Program-made: the position numbers and the translations under genes
Shown here: in pieces, positions 24,671-35,893 of the stretch
Numbering within the stretch: position 1 is the stretch's first letter
How the letters are laid out: every line of letters begins with the position of its first letter
Assembly: GCA_020631735.1 (NCBI GenBank)
Contig: CM036197.1
Coordinates: 49,709,880 to 49,773,879, forward strand
Reading direction: 5' to 3'
DNA: 64,000 nucleotides
From: Saccharum officinarum
Taxonomy: Eukaryota; Streptophyta; Magnoliopsida; Poales; Poaceae
Notes under the pieces: model-generated
Databases searched by the model: none
Told to the model about the DNA's origin: nothing
The model's input: the letters and a program-made list of their open reading frames with translations, nothing else

Positions 24671-25570
24671 CTAATCTACTTCATCGGCCCAAACGACTTC
24701 CTTCCTAGGCTCCTGGGGTTCTTCTGCCGCACTAGGTTGTGGATCTACTCCTTCTTGTGGTGGTGGCTGGGTGAGGGGAAGCAATGACTCTACTTCTGAG
24801 GCTTCCGTGGGTGGAGGTGCTGCAAAACCAGTTCTCCTTCTCTCCAGTGGATGGACAGGGATCCCCTCCAAGATCAAGGGTTCCTGCCTTTCCGTGGCCA
24901 TCGTCCTACGCTTGGCCCGGGTGACAAGATAGGCGTCCTCCAGCTCCTGGGCATGACGGTCTTGGTCCACCTTGACGGCCTCCGCCATGGCAGCCTCTCG
25001 ACTCTCGGCGGCTGCTAGATTGGCATGAGCTTCAGCAAGCTGCACTTCGAGCATCCTAGAGAAGATCTCGGCTTCCTCAGCTCGGTGGAGACACTCTCTC
25101 AGCTCCGAGGCCTGCCGGTCGTACTGCTCATCCAGAGCGAGCAAGTACGTGGTCAGGTGCACCACGGTCGGGTTGTCCTCTTGCACGTCCTGACCCCGCA
25201 AGGCCTCCATGCGAGCCCTCCATACTCGCCGATTCTTGTCCAAAGGTGGAAAGAACCGCATGGGGGTACGAGCAATGGGCTGCTCATAGATCTGGCACAG
25301 ATGCCGCAAGGCTTTGCGGGCCACAACCTGGTAGGTGTCGCCGAAGCGAAACCTGGTTGCGGTCACATTCCAGGCTTCAGTGACGTCGGGAAACTCCTCA
25401 CTCTTGCCAATGTAGATGGTGACCTTGCATCGCTCCATGCCATGCTTCATGTACTCACGACCCTCATACTCAGGACGCTCCCGAATGCCGAGTTTTTGCA
25501 AGGTAGCATATAGGATTTTGGGAAAACCCTCGGTGTTCAGGCAGTAGCTGCTAACCCAAACTCCTGCCAT
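24671..25570 (-). CDS. Element I ORF, 299 aa, gag-like protein of unknown function
   Basis: The ORF starts at MAGVWVSSYCLNTEGFPKIL and ends WADEVD. Residues 1 to about 130 form a compact conserved region (GDTYQVVARKALRHLCQIYE, then RFFPPLDKNRRVW). Residues 140-215 are Glu/Ala/Arg-rich and should form a coiled coil (ECLHRAEEAEIFSRMLEVQL). The last 80 residues are Pro-rich with an acidic end. There is no CCHC zinc knuckle, protease or RT motif. The start is supported because Elements II and III keep the same ATG and first residues. From its place after the primer site I infer a structural, gag-like role, perhaps packaging its own RNA with enzymes from an autonomous partner. Such proteins recur in panicoid genomes (from memory, not checked). 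No break is visible in this copy. Confidence 0.8.
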   Translation of the reverse strand: MAGVWVSSYCLNTEGFPKILYATLQKLGIRERPEYEGREYMKHGMERCKVTIYIGKSEEFPDVTEAWNVTATRFRFGDTYQVVARKALRHLCQIYEQPIARTPMRFFPPLDKNRRVWRARMEALRGQDVQEDNPTVVHLTTYLLALDEQYDRQASELRECLHRAEEAEIFSRMLEVQLAEAHANLAAAESREAAMAEAVKVDQDRHAQELEDAYLVTRAKRRTMATERQEPLILEGIPVHPLERRRTGFAAPPPTEASEVESLLPLTQPPPQEGVDPQPSAAEEPQEPRKEVVWADEVD

Positions 25571-26202
25571 CCTAGGTGGGTGGTGGTTGCAAGGAAGGCT
25601 TGAGGAGAAGCTTGCTCAAGAGAAAAGGGCTAAGCGAGCTGGAATGCACTGAGTGGTGACACAAAGTGGCTGGGCTTGGCCCCCTTAAAAAGGCAGAGCG
25701 GCTAGTGGTCCTGGCGCAGACCACCCTCGAGCCATGTGTGGGAACCAGTAAAAGTACAACAACAGGATTTTTACGCACACGAGGTGGGCAGTGTCCGAGG
25801 CCATAAAGACTAGCACGGTTGCAGGGCAGAGGTCCGACAAGGGCGCAGAAGGAGTGCCGAAAACGTAAGCCCCGACAGTCATGAATCACGAGCGAACGCG
25901 AAACACGAAGCCACCGTACAACAGTAACTCCGGGACAGGGACACGTGGTACCTAGAAACAGGGCACCTGCAAGTAGGACTCGCACGATGACTATAGAAAA
26001 ATAGCGCGTCTGACTTTAGGACCGCACGCTACACACCAGTTAGTTTACTGGACGAAAGCCTACTTAAACTTATTCCGAAGACTTAACTATAGTAATAGGG
26101 CTACTTATATAACTTCGTATGCAAACGCCCCAACTTTTTGCAAAAATGTGTTGTCAAATTTTAATTTAGAAAGGAGTTTTGAAGCTTTATTTCCTCATTT
26201 AT

Positions 26203-26214
26203 GCTCTGATACCA
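26203..26214 (-). other. primer-binding site of Element I (initiator Met-tRNA)
   Basis: The minus strand reads TGGTATCAGAGC, the usual complement of the 3' end of plant initiator methionine tRNA. It starts two bases inside the 5' LTR border. Confidence 0.9.
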
Positions 26215-26216
26215 CC

Positions 26217-29200
26217 TGTGGCAGAACCGCCTAATTTAATACCCTCCCAAGAGTACTTGTCTTCCATTAGACACTAAGTACCCAAGGGAGAGCACTAAAC
26301 TCTGCGATTCCGTCGAGCACACCCGAGGGAGAACTCGAAAATCCACATTTTTACCTCAGGATCATAAATGAGAGATAAAGCTTACAACATCTTTACCATT
26401 TCTTACATCACTTTTAGTACAACATCAGGGTAATCCATTGTTTAATTAAAACAGCGGAAAATAAAATGTTATCAGAGTTCAGCGGAAATGAAACCATTTA
26501 ATGATGAGTTAAATATTATCATGATGAACATTTATATACAAGAAATGATAACAGGTGGTAAATCTTTCCCTTATAAAACATTTTTGGTGAGAGTTATAAA
26601 TCAACTCTACATCCGCAACGTGAAGGAAATCCTCACTGAGCCCACCAGGAGGTTTCCACACACAAAAGTCATCTTCAAGAACACCTGTCACCTGCAACAG
26701 GGTAGAACAAACCCTGAGTACTCAATTGTACTCCGCAAGACTTACCCGTCAGAAGAAAAGAAAAGACTCCAAGGATATGCAAGGCTATCTGGCTTGTGGG
26801 TTATTGCAACTGCAGGAAGCATTACTAAAGGTGCATCCTTATATTTAACTTTTATTAGCAGTCATCGGTAGTTCATTAACCCACCATTCTAGTAAGCACC
26901 TGTTCTACTTTCAAGCAAAGGTTGAGCCATTAGAACCATTTTTCCATCTTTCGTCTTTCATTTCTTACTACGGTGCCAGAGTGTAGTCAAGCCATACCGT
27001 CACGTAGAAACGGCGATTCGCGAATCAATGTGCCCAGCTGGGTACCCCGAAAAACACACGCCTCGCTTGTACCCCAGGCACAAGCGAGACCAACCCGTTC
27101 CCCTCCTGTCATAGGTTTCCAGGTCCCCGTCCAAACTTGGACTCCTAGCTCCCGCACTTGAGGCCCGGCCTCAATACGGTGCTAAGACCTCCACCTATCC
27201 CCGCCTTCAATCAGTCGGTCCGGAAAGAGCCGGAGCCCATGACAAGAGAGTAACAAGTCTTCCTAGCCCCCATCCGCTAGTATATGCTCGGGATAATAAA
27301 TCTGTGACTTGACCGGGGATCCAGTGCAACGAACGGTCCTTAATCGACACAGGCGGGGCAAATGCAACCAGAGCCTCGCTCAGATTGCTCAACCAAGTCC
27401 ATATCCAATTCCACGTATAGTCCCGCCCGGTCTCCAATTATTATCCATATATAATCCATGTGATAATAACATGATAATAGTAACAATAATATATTTCCTA
27501 TCGCTCGCGAGTAACAGGCAATCACTCGACTTCTACCGGAGTCCTGTAGCATAGCAATCTACACGATCTTGACATACTAGTAAGACTCATGGGATCAGGA
27601 TATATATATGCAAGTGGGTTTCATTCATCTCCTTAAAACTTAATGCACAAGCATAAATAAAGTGCAGCATAATAGAGGTTATGCACCGGGGCTTGCCTGG
27701 GTAAAATATCATTATAACTAAGTTCCATCCGCGGGGTGTGGTCACCATCACGCCTTCTTTTGGTTACTCCAGTTAATCCATGATCGCACCTAAATGGTAT
27801 ACATCGTTGCAATATGCTTGTCTAAGCGAAACATGCATAAACAAGATATTTAAAAGACGAAAGAGATAAGTTGGAGCTTAGCCAGGACAACAGGTCGGTA
27901 GAGGTGGAGTCACGCGTAGTCGCTGCTGGCTGCAGGCTTGCGGAGGTAATGGCAGCCTGACTACGCCGGTGCACGGAGGCGGTGGCGCGGGCGTGCCAGG
28001 ATGCTCACGTTGGGGCACCGAGCAGTGGGGGATGAGGAAGAAAGGGTCTACTACTTTAACTTGGATTGCTCGGCTGCTAGTGCTGGGCTACTGGTGCTAT
28101 AAAGAGCTCAGACTGCTCGGCTGTGCTCTTCGTCGAAAATTTCGGACGAGACGACTCGAGGCTATCGCTGCAATGCTGAAAGATGAGCTGGTGCTGGCTA
28201 TGGGCAGAGCTAAGTAGGCCCTTGTGGGTGCAGCCACATGCAGAGAAAAATGAAAGTCAGTCATTGGCATTAATTCTTCACTGTGTTTGCACGCTCCAAA
28301 CCCAAAGTCACGCACCACTGATGAATCCAGCACCACAGCAGGTCAACAAAAGTAACAATGTAGCATTAACTCACTACACCAGGGAAAGGAAATTATCCAG
28401 ACTTCTATAAGACTTTTTGGCTTTGCCACTGTGTCCAAGGATCCAATAGTATGATCATGTTTTATTTGGTAATTAATCTCTCAAATGATCGGCAGAAAAA
28501 TCTAATGGCTATTACTATGGCATGTCACGTATTTTTGTACGTAATATTTATAATTTTGAAAGGGACTACGTCAGTATGTCTCATAATTCCTGTATTTATA
28601 CAGTATATTAAAGGAGAGTTGCGCTAAAGTGGCGCATACAGGACAAATTAGTATTCTTCATTTACATGTGCTTTAGTTTATAGATTTGCAATTTAATTTA
28701 TATTAATTAATTGTATATGTAAAGGAAGTATGAATTTGGTGAGACGGTTCTTGATTGAAAAGAAAATTATCACCAACTGCTAGGGATGAAGAGAGTTCAC
28801 GGAGACAAAGTGGGGCATCAATCGTCAAGACCGAAGACCAAGAAAAATTGCCGACGTGCTACATGCTCCATGTCCTCTCTCCTTCTCTCTTGCTTTCTTT
28901 GTCTCTCGTTCTGGCCACAGGCTAGTCAAGTCATGTTTGCGTCCGACGACTGTAATAAAGTGACGATGTGCTGTCACCTGACAGCACTGCCTTCAAGCCT
29001 GTATCTGCAAGATTGACCAGATGGCCAGGCACCGAGGTTGGCGCGAACGTCTTGGACGGAGTGGCAAAGTCCCAGGCTCTGAAAGCGTGTTAGGCGCGCT
29101 TGACTCACCGGCGGCAGTAGCGACCTGTGAGCAGAGGAGCAATGCACGCACAGGGCGCGTCCGGCACTCGACACAGAGCGACCACATGGAGTGACCGCGT

Positions 29201-30123
29201 ACCCCCGGCCTGGCAGTCCAAGGCGAGTGCCAAGTACGAATTTAAAAGCGTGTACCAACTTCTAATCCAGCTAGGTTAAGACGAAACCACCTTGACAAGG
29301 CTCAAGAAGGTATATATGGCTACTAGCAGGAGCAACAAACATAGACAAAGGTGAACTAGAGAGTAGAGTGGAGACGTGCCAACTTGGGACTGCCAACCAG
29401 TGCTCGAGGTCAAGAGTGAGCTGGCCAACAGCGCGTTCTAGCGAAGTTAGGCAATTTCTAAGGCATGCAACAAGACGTCCAACCCAACTACCACCTATGC
29501 CATACTCAAGTGCTCACCTCGATGCAACTAACGGTACAAGAATAGAAAGCTATTGTTTAAGAAATTTAGTTAGAATTTTAATGCCAAAATGGCATTGTCG
29601 TTATTGCCTCGGACTTGGAAAACAAACAAGGGTTAGGTCCTAACTAGCAGTCAGTAGCACTTTTGTCTTGATTTATAAAAGGTCTGAACCTTGCTAATTT
29701 CAACTAACAATTATCTCATGGCATAGCCCATACTTTGTACTAGCCTATGGAAACAAAATATTAAGGCACTAGTTAATTAGTTTGCCTAATATAATTTGCC
29801 GCAATTGAGACTTTTAAACATACGTTCCAATATTTTTGACTTAACGGAAACACTTATCTTAATTTCAAGTCTGATCTCTTAGCTCCCAAAAGTACTAGCT
29901 AGCAGTATTTACTCTCTAAAATTAAACTTGCATTCTCATCTACATAACTTGCTCATCAAATTTTATTAAGTACTTCATTCAAATGATATGTTATTTTTAT
30001 TTATAGAAATTCGCTTATCATTTTATGTGCGTTGAAATTTTAAAACCCGCGGAATTTGTTTTGTTAATTTCTTTTAGACCTTAATCGCATGCTAAGTAAG
30101 TTAGTAACACCAGGGGTGTTACA
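26217..30123 (-). repeat. 5' LTR of Element I
   Basis: It has the same length and termini as the partner LTR. It differs from it at a handful of sites, mostly C/T or A/G (for example 'gattccgtcg' against 'gattccatcg', 'agtgtagtc' against 'agtgcagtc'). Confidence 0.95.
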
Positions 30124-33100
30124 CTGTCGCTGTCGAAGATATCCTTAGGGTCTCCGGCTCCGCCTACTTCGCCTTGCTATTGCCCTCCGTGCCACCGCCG
30201 CCGGCCTGCTGCGGCTTCCTCGCCAGTGACGTCTCCGTGCTTGGATCTCTGCTGTTGCAGTCCTCTATTTTCTCTCCTTCGCCTTCCTTCGGAGGTGCGT
30301 TCGTCTCCGTGCTATAGCAACCCTAGCAGCATCTCCTTGCTGGCACCACTGTCGCCGAGTGGCCTCCTGGCCGGCTTCGGGGGTGGCATGCGGTTTTCGT
30401 GTGCCTTTTTCTTCGATTTCCTGCGTCGCTGCTCGCCCCATCGAAGAACCCTCCACGGTCCACGCACGCCGGCCCTTGCCCGTGCTGCCATCTCTCTCTC
30501 TTCCTCTCTCCCCATGCGGCGGTGCACCAGTTAGCCCCCTAGGTTCGCCGCTCTCCGACGCGGTGGCGCATCGGCGTGTGCGGATCTCGGCCATGGCCAC
30601 AGCCAGGGCGGCGACTGATCCCATCCCTCGTGCCACATGCGCCTCCCCATCCCCCTCTCTCTCTCCCTTCCTATCCTCAACCGATGTGGCGGCGTAGCAG
30701 CCGGTGGTGGCCGTGACCGTGACCAGACGGTCGCTATCCCGTCCGCTCCCCCGCGCGCATCTCCCTCTCCCCCACACCTGATGTGGCTTAGTGCGGATGG
30801 GTCCTGGCCATGGCATGGCTGGCACAGGGCAGAGGCATGGCCTGGAAGCCGCTCGTCCTCATCTTCCCCCTCTCCCTTTCTCCTACTGTGGCCGCGCATG
30901 GTGCCCGCAGCTGGTACGGGTGCGCCTCGATGGTGCCGCCATCTCAGGTGCTCCCAGTTCCTCCTATTTTGTGATTTTCCTTTAATCTCTCTGATATCTT
31001 CCTACGGTGAATATGAATCGTGTTCTATTGTTTGGCCTATAATGCATACAACTCCAATGTTTGCCTTCTCTGTGTTCATCTCTGGGAGGACGGCACCAAT
31101 TGCCAGTTGCCACATCACTATCGTTGTTACAAAGGTTATGTAATCTCTCTCAAGTTATCTCCATATGAGTGCGTGGGCATTTAACTCTGCAAATTGGAAC
31201 ATGTTCCTCACCATCTAGTCCATCCACAGCGATTTTGAATGTTGGTTGATTTGCATTAACCCCTTTAAATTGGAGCGCGTTGCCGAGCAGCAACGGTGGA
31301 CACGTTAATAAAAAAATTTTGAACGCTTGATCTCCGTTTAACGCCTCTAGTTTACTCCACCATAAGCCCACGGTAATATTTGTCCACAAACTTCCTGCCT
31401 TCAGAGGATAGAACAGATAGTGTACTTCTTATCACTACTACTTGCCATCTTATCTAGACACAATTTCAAAGTGGTGGTCAATTATTTCCCTTGTCAACAA
31501 AGCACACATTGATATGTGCATTTGAATTGCTACAACAATGTTCAACTCTAGTAATATTCTACATAGGCAGACTACTCTGAAATTTTGACATCTGCCATTT
31601 TCTTCTTCTTCTTGAGCCTGTGATGAAAAATTCCATACCCATTGTTTAAACGATATGATCTGATGTTCGTTCGCTTGTGAGGTACTGGGCATGACCTGCT
31701 ACTTATATTATGCAATTTCTGAGAGTAACCCAGTTGTCAGCATGCCTTTAAGCTCCGAGTTGAAGAACAAATGATGATTGGTATGTTTCTGAGGCCTCTA
31801 AAAATCCTGCCTTCGTTGGGAAAAAATTCTTACCTTCTTCATTGCGGCAACAGAAATTTTGTACACCTTTAAAAGAACATGTTAGTTTACAAAGAGAAAT
31901 GTCACTGGGAATTGCTATTATTTATCTCACTGTTTCTCTGAATTATATAGGCGCTGCAATTGTATTTCCATGTCATGTTTCTGGCTTACTCATAATTGAA
32001 CCAACTGAAAGTGAGACCAAGGTAAACATATGCAACTTTTCTCTTACCGATCGACATGTTCTCTATAATTTTCTTGCCGTTCTGTTGGGTGTGGCCTGGT
32101 TGAACCTTCTGTCCCTTCATGTTGATTTCTTACCCATACCTACTTACTGGACTTTACATGTTTTTTTTACGAATAGGAAAGTGCTGTTCGTACATATATA
32201 TATAACAATGATGGTTCTACTCTTTAGGGTCAGCTTTGTCCCTACGCCCCCTCCCCCTTTGATTTTTGTATAAAAGTACTACTGCTTCTTTTTCTCATGC
32301 TTACTATGATATACCGCTAACCTTTTCAAAACATAAAATGGAGATCAATTAGGTCATTGCAAGCTACTTGCTGCTCTGTACCAACGTAACAAAAAAGAGG
32401 TAGCGTTAGGATTATTTTGGTATATGATTTGTCTCCGTACCACGTGAAAACATACATACATATACTATACTTAAGTTCTGCAAGCATGAAGAGCAAAAGA
32501 GTAGGCGAAGTACTTATTTTTTGATCTTTGATTATAGTTCTGCAAGCATATGAACATAACCTTTGTACTCAAAGAAAATAGGTGGAAATAAAAAAGGAAT
32601 GGGAGAGGGGGTGGAGTAATCAGTATTTGAGTGCTCTAAGTATTTATATTTATTTCAGCCACACATATGACCTAAAATGTGTCCTGACAAACTAGCTTAT
32701 TGCCCAATACAGAATTGCCATATATTAATGGTTATTTCTCAAAATAAATTATTCAAAGTATATTTATTAAGGGTTATTTCTATGGGAGTTCTATTAGGTT
32801 TTGGAACTGCATTACCTTTTGTGTGGCTAATAGATTAGGAAGCAACAAAATACAGTGCTCCCTGACTTCTAAGAATTTATTCATGCTATGATGATTAACA
32901 CATCACGTCCTTCAGTCTATTATTATTCCTGGCAGGTTTATATGATGATGATGTCAGGTCCTGATCCACATGCCCTATGAAGACAGCGGTGTCGTCTGCT
33001 GTCAGATTGGTAACCTTCTACCTGTGTACACATTTTAAGTTGGTTTGTTTCTAAATACTGATACAGCTTGTCGACTAAAGCGAGGTACTATTTCAAAAAA

Positions 33101-33910
33101 AAACTGAAGGTTAAATAATCATATATGGTTATATGTCGATGTACTGTGCTCCTATGCCTAATACTGTGCTAAAGGATTAGATCAAATGAATGAATATAGT
33201 TACTATGATTTGGTCCAAGGTACATGATAACAGCGTATGATTACCTATCTACTTATTACAGTTATTGACCTGCCAAAAATATGTCACACACACTGATCCA
33301 CCCCCTCTCCCATTCCCTTTTCATTTCCACCTATTTTTATTTCTTTTCCTATTTTCCTTCATGGCTGTTGCTTTTAATATTTCCAACAGCCAAGTTCTTT
33401 GTAAAATTTATGGCTTAATATCAGACGATCAGCATCTCAGGTGATGATGAACATGGGTGGGAATCTGATCGCATCATGAACCTTGGTTGATCCTACCGTC
33501 TCTATCACAGCCCAACAAAAGCTTCAGTCAATGGCCTCTGTACCTTGTGTAATATTTAGCCTTAGCACTGTCAGATCCTTTTGTACATTGCATCTAGCAG
33601 AAATTAGCCTCCATGTCCTACTGATGTTGTGTAATATCATCACCTAGCAGGCTAGCACTCTATAATGCTTTCGTATGAACAACAGAATTTCAGATATCAC
33701 AAACCTAATATCTATCAGTGTCGCATCAACTGCTCTATATAAATACCTTTCCTGTCTGCAGTACTCTGTGTGTATACCCTGGTTTGATATAATGCACATG
33801 TGTATACCCTGGATTGATATAATGCACATGTATACCACCAAATGCATGGTACATATACGCATATCCATACTCATACCATGCCCATCTTGTCCAAACAAGA
33901 ATTAGCAAAA
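30124..33910 (+). other. Helitron cargo: GC-rich leader then AT-rich sequence, no recognised gene
   Basis: 30124-30950 is CpG-rich with several overlapping open frames; together with 18740-18953 on the other side of Element I it looks like the 5' part of a captured gene. From 30950 the sequence turns AT-rich. A 143-codon open frame at 31842-32273 has no familiar motif, and frames in 33644-33947 are chance readings around a short direct repeat ('gtataccctggtttgatataatgcac' type) at about 33773-33835. I cannot name the donor gene. Confidence 0.4.
32578..33345. repeat. roughly 40-bp inverted repeat pair
   Basis: The sequence around 32578-32618 ('aataggtggaaat', 'ggaatgggagagggggtgga') is matched in reverse complement at about 33298-33345 ('tccaccccctctcccattcc', 'atttccacctattttt'). 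The arms are about 680 bp apart and nearly identical. They may be terminal repeats of a small DNA element or a fold-back inside the Helitron cargo; no target duplication was found. Confidence 0.7.
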
Positions 33911-35068
33911 TCCTTTCCGATCGCGCGCAGGGGCGCGTGTTTCCCACTAGTAATGGTTAAATGGAGACCGGACAGGACATGGGATGTGTCTCTGGTGGTT
34001 AACCAATAGGGTTGCCTGGTCGTGCTTGTCCTGTCTGAATCGATTAAGGACCATTCATTGTAGGCCTGCTTGTGGTCAAGACTTTATAGTACTGGCCACA
34101 TACTCCGATAAGCCTAATATCTCGGCTATTCAATTATGGAAAAGGGCAACCGCGCACTAGGAGTGGAGAGATGACGAGAGTAGCGTGTACCCACCCTACT
34201 AGAATAGGGTAGGGCGGTGGAGTATTGTTCTCTCGGGTGGCGCGAACCCGTTCCTGTTTTGGAGAATCCAAGTGAAGGTTGATATATGTAGGTCTGGGAC
34301 CTACATATGTCATGTGGTAAGGAATCTCTAGCTGGGTTTAATCTATTCGAATCACTGTTGCTTCTCGAAGGAGACTCGACTCTCTGCCCTGCATCGTAGT
34401 TAATCAATGAAACATGGTTACCTGTGGATAAGAAATGAAAATGAGATGAGATAGTTAATGAAGTGATTGAGCTAGATCAGGAGCAAACCGGATACTACTA
34501 ATGACTTAATACAAAGCTAAAACATTGAAAGTAACGATCTACTCATAGTAAGCTTTTCTGCAAAAGTTACTTCTTGCTTCAACCTTTCCTTTAAGCTAGC
34601 ATGCCCTTCGAGACTTTTCTTTTAGTCGAGTAAGTCTTGTTGAGTACCCTCATGTACTCAGGGTTTGTTAAATCCCTGTTGTAGGTTTTGACTTGTGCTG
34701 GTAATCAAGGTCATGTCGGTGGGCTCGATATGATCTGGATGTCTCTTGTACCTTAGGTGCTCTTCTAATTTGCTTCCGCTGTTCTACTCATCTTTTGGAT
34801 CTAAAGTTAAGTTTTACTTAAACATGTTTTGTAACCCTATGTTATAAATCTTCCACAACTCTGATGTATGAAATTTTTGTATCAATGTTGTAATGTTATG
34901 GCAACTCCATTGTTGATCTTGTATGAGTTGTAAAATATGGATGATTTGGGGTTCGCGAGGACACCCGACAGACTATCGGATTATCTGGCTTTCGTGTGCA
35001 GCAGTCAGAGGTCTTTAGGACAATAACGGGTACATGTGGGCCAGCGTAATTTGGATGGTTCTGCCACA

Positions 35069-35235
35069 CATGTAGAAGATGTGCCCATTGTTGGGACCCT
35101 TCTTCTTCACTCTGTACTCCCTCACAATCTTCTGCTCACACTTGCCGCACGCAATGAGGGAGGTCTAGCCTCAGTCGTCCCTTAGGAACCCCATGCGAGG
35201 CTGAGGATCCAGAAGTAGTCATCATCTATGACTCT
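35069..35235 (-). pseudogene. GRF zinc-finger protein, first half
   Basis: The minus strand reads DPQPRMGFLRDDWG-type sequence and then SLIACGKCEQKIVREYRV and KGPNNGHIFYM, the N-terminal half of a GRF-type finger with its Cys-x2-Cys pair. The next codons, CPDHD, are at 12704-12685 on the far side of the outer LTR. Two in-frame stops (a TGA where Trp is expected, then TAG) and a one-base deletion upstream show that the gene is dead. The true start codon is not identified. Confidence 0.7.
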
Positions 35236-35893
35236 CTATACACATTTTTATCATCTACTATAAATTTCTCATTTTGTGAACCATGAAATTAAATGAGCTA
35301 TATTCTAAAAACCTTAAATTTCACAATTTCTAAACCATGAAAAGAGGCAATAAAAGGTGCATACTAGTTTTCATGAGCTACTATAAGATTCATTCATCTA
35401 CATATGCAAACTATCAAGTGATTTTTGAGCTCAGATGACATATAAATAAAAAATATCCACCATTATTTTTAATCTAGAAAACCACAAATTTCTCTATTTC
35501 AAGACCATGAAATAAGGCAATGAAAGGTGCATACTAGTTTTGATGAACTACTATAACCTTCCTTCATCTTCATATTCAAACTATCAAGTGATTTAGAGCT
35601 CAAATGGTATATAAATAAAAAAAATTCATCATCATTCACAATCTAAAAAACCATAAATTTCTCTATTTCTAGACCACGAAATGGGCCATGCTAGTGATGA
35701 AACAGGAGAGGATGAAGTTGCTAACCTTTTAGAACCGAAAATGGATGGAGGAATCGAATGAAGTGTTGAAATGGCAGTCGGCGACGAGCAAGATCATTAG
35801 GAGACGAGCAAGAACAGAGAGCTTTTGAAATGGCTCGGGTTGGGAAAGGAAGAAGGAGAGAAAAGTATATATGCCAGGACCTGTAGTCTCGGT

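Larger units (their letters stand above)
18954..30123 (-). mobile_element. Element I: young non-autonomous LTR retrotransposon, 11,170 bp
   Basis: Two LTRs of exactly 3907 bp (18954-22860 and 26217-30123) enclose a 3356-bp internal region. I could spot only about five substitutions between the LTRs (for example at 19045/26308 and 19230/26493). On the minus strand a primer site (26203-26214) follows the 5' LTR and a polypurine tract (22861-22873) precedes the 3' LTR, so transcription runs right to left. Flanks are 'ctgcc' and 'ctgtc', a one-mismatch target duplication. The internal region encodes one ORF (24671-25570) and no RT, RNase H, integrase or protease, so mobility must depend on another element. 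It sits inside the Helitron cargo and is among the youngest layers of the window. Confidence 0.95.
18700..33950 (+). mobile_element. probable Helitron (3' end clear, 5' end unresolved), hosting Element I
   Basis: At 33916-33950 the sequence shows a CGCGC/GCGCG hairpin ('cgcgcgcaggggcgcg'), then 11 nt ending CTAG, then T: the layout of a Helitron 3' terminus. Immediately after it, outer-LTR sequence resumes ('taatggttaaatggagacc'). The outer LTR is left somewhere around 18650-18760, so the 5' 'TC' end must lie there, but I could not pick one. Its own sequence is about 18.7-18.953 kb plus 30124-33950. The cargo is GC-rich at 30124-30950 and then AT-rich, like the 5' part of a captured gene, but I recognise no protein in it. 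Confidence 0.5.
12705..35068 (+). mobile_element. outer solo LTR (family related to Elements I-III), split by nested insertions
   Basis: It begins TGTAACATCCTAGATG and ends ..GGTTCTGCCACA, the same termini as the LTRs of Elements I-III. Flanking pentamers are 'cgtgt' (12700-12704) and 'catgt' (35069-35073), which differ by one CpG-type transition. Removing the LTR rejoins the GRF coding frame. No primer site follows 35068, so this is a solo LTR. Its own sequence is roughly 12705-12834, 15787 to about 18700, and 33951-35068, about 4.1 kb before removing a MITE, close to the 3907 bp of Element I. Shared landmarks are 'caggcaagccccgg' (18451), 'gattaaggacc' (34042) and 'gtactcagggtttg' (34656). 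Confidence 0.8.

Noticed and set aside
30226..31143. Overlapping frames of 102-186 codons in the GC-rich Helitron cargo
   Set aside because: Frames are open on both strands and in all phases, with no recognisable domain. I describe it only as a possible captured leader.
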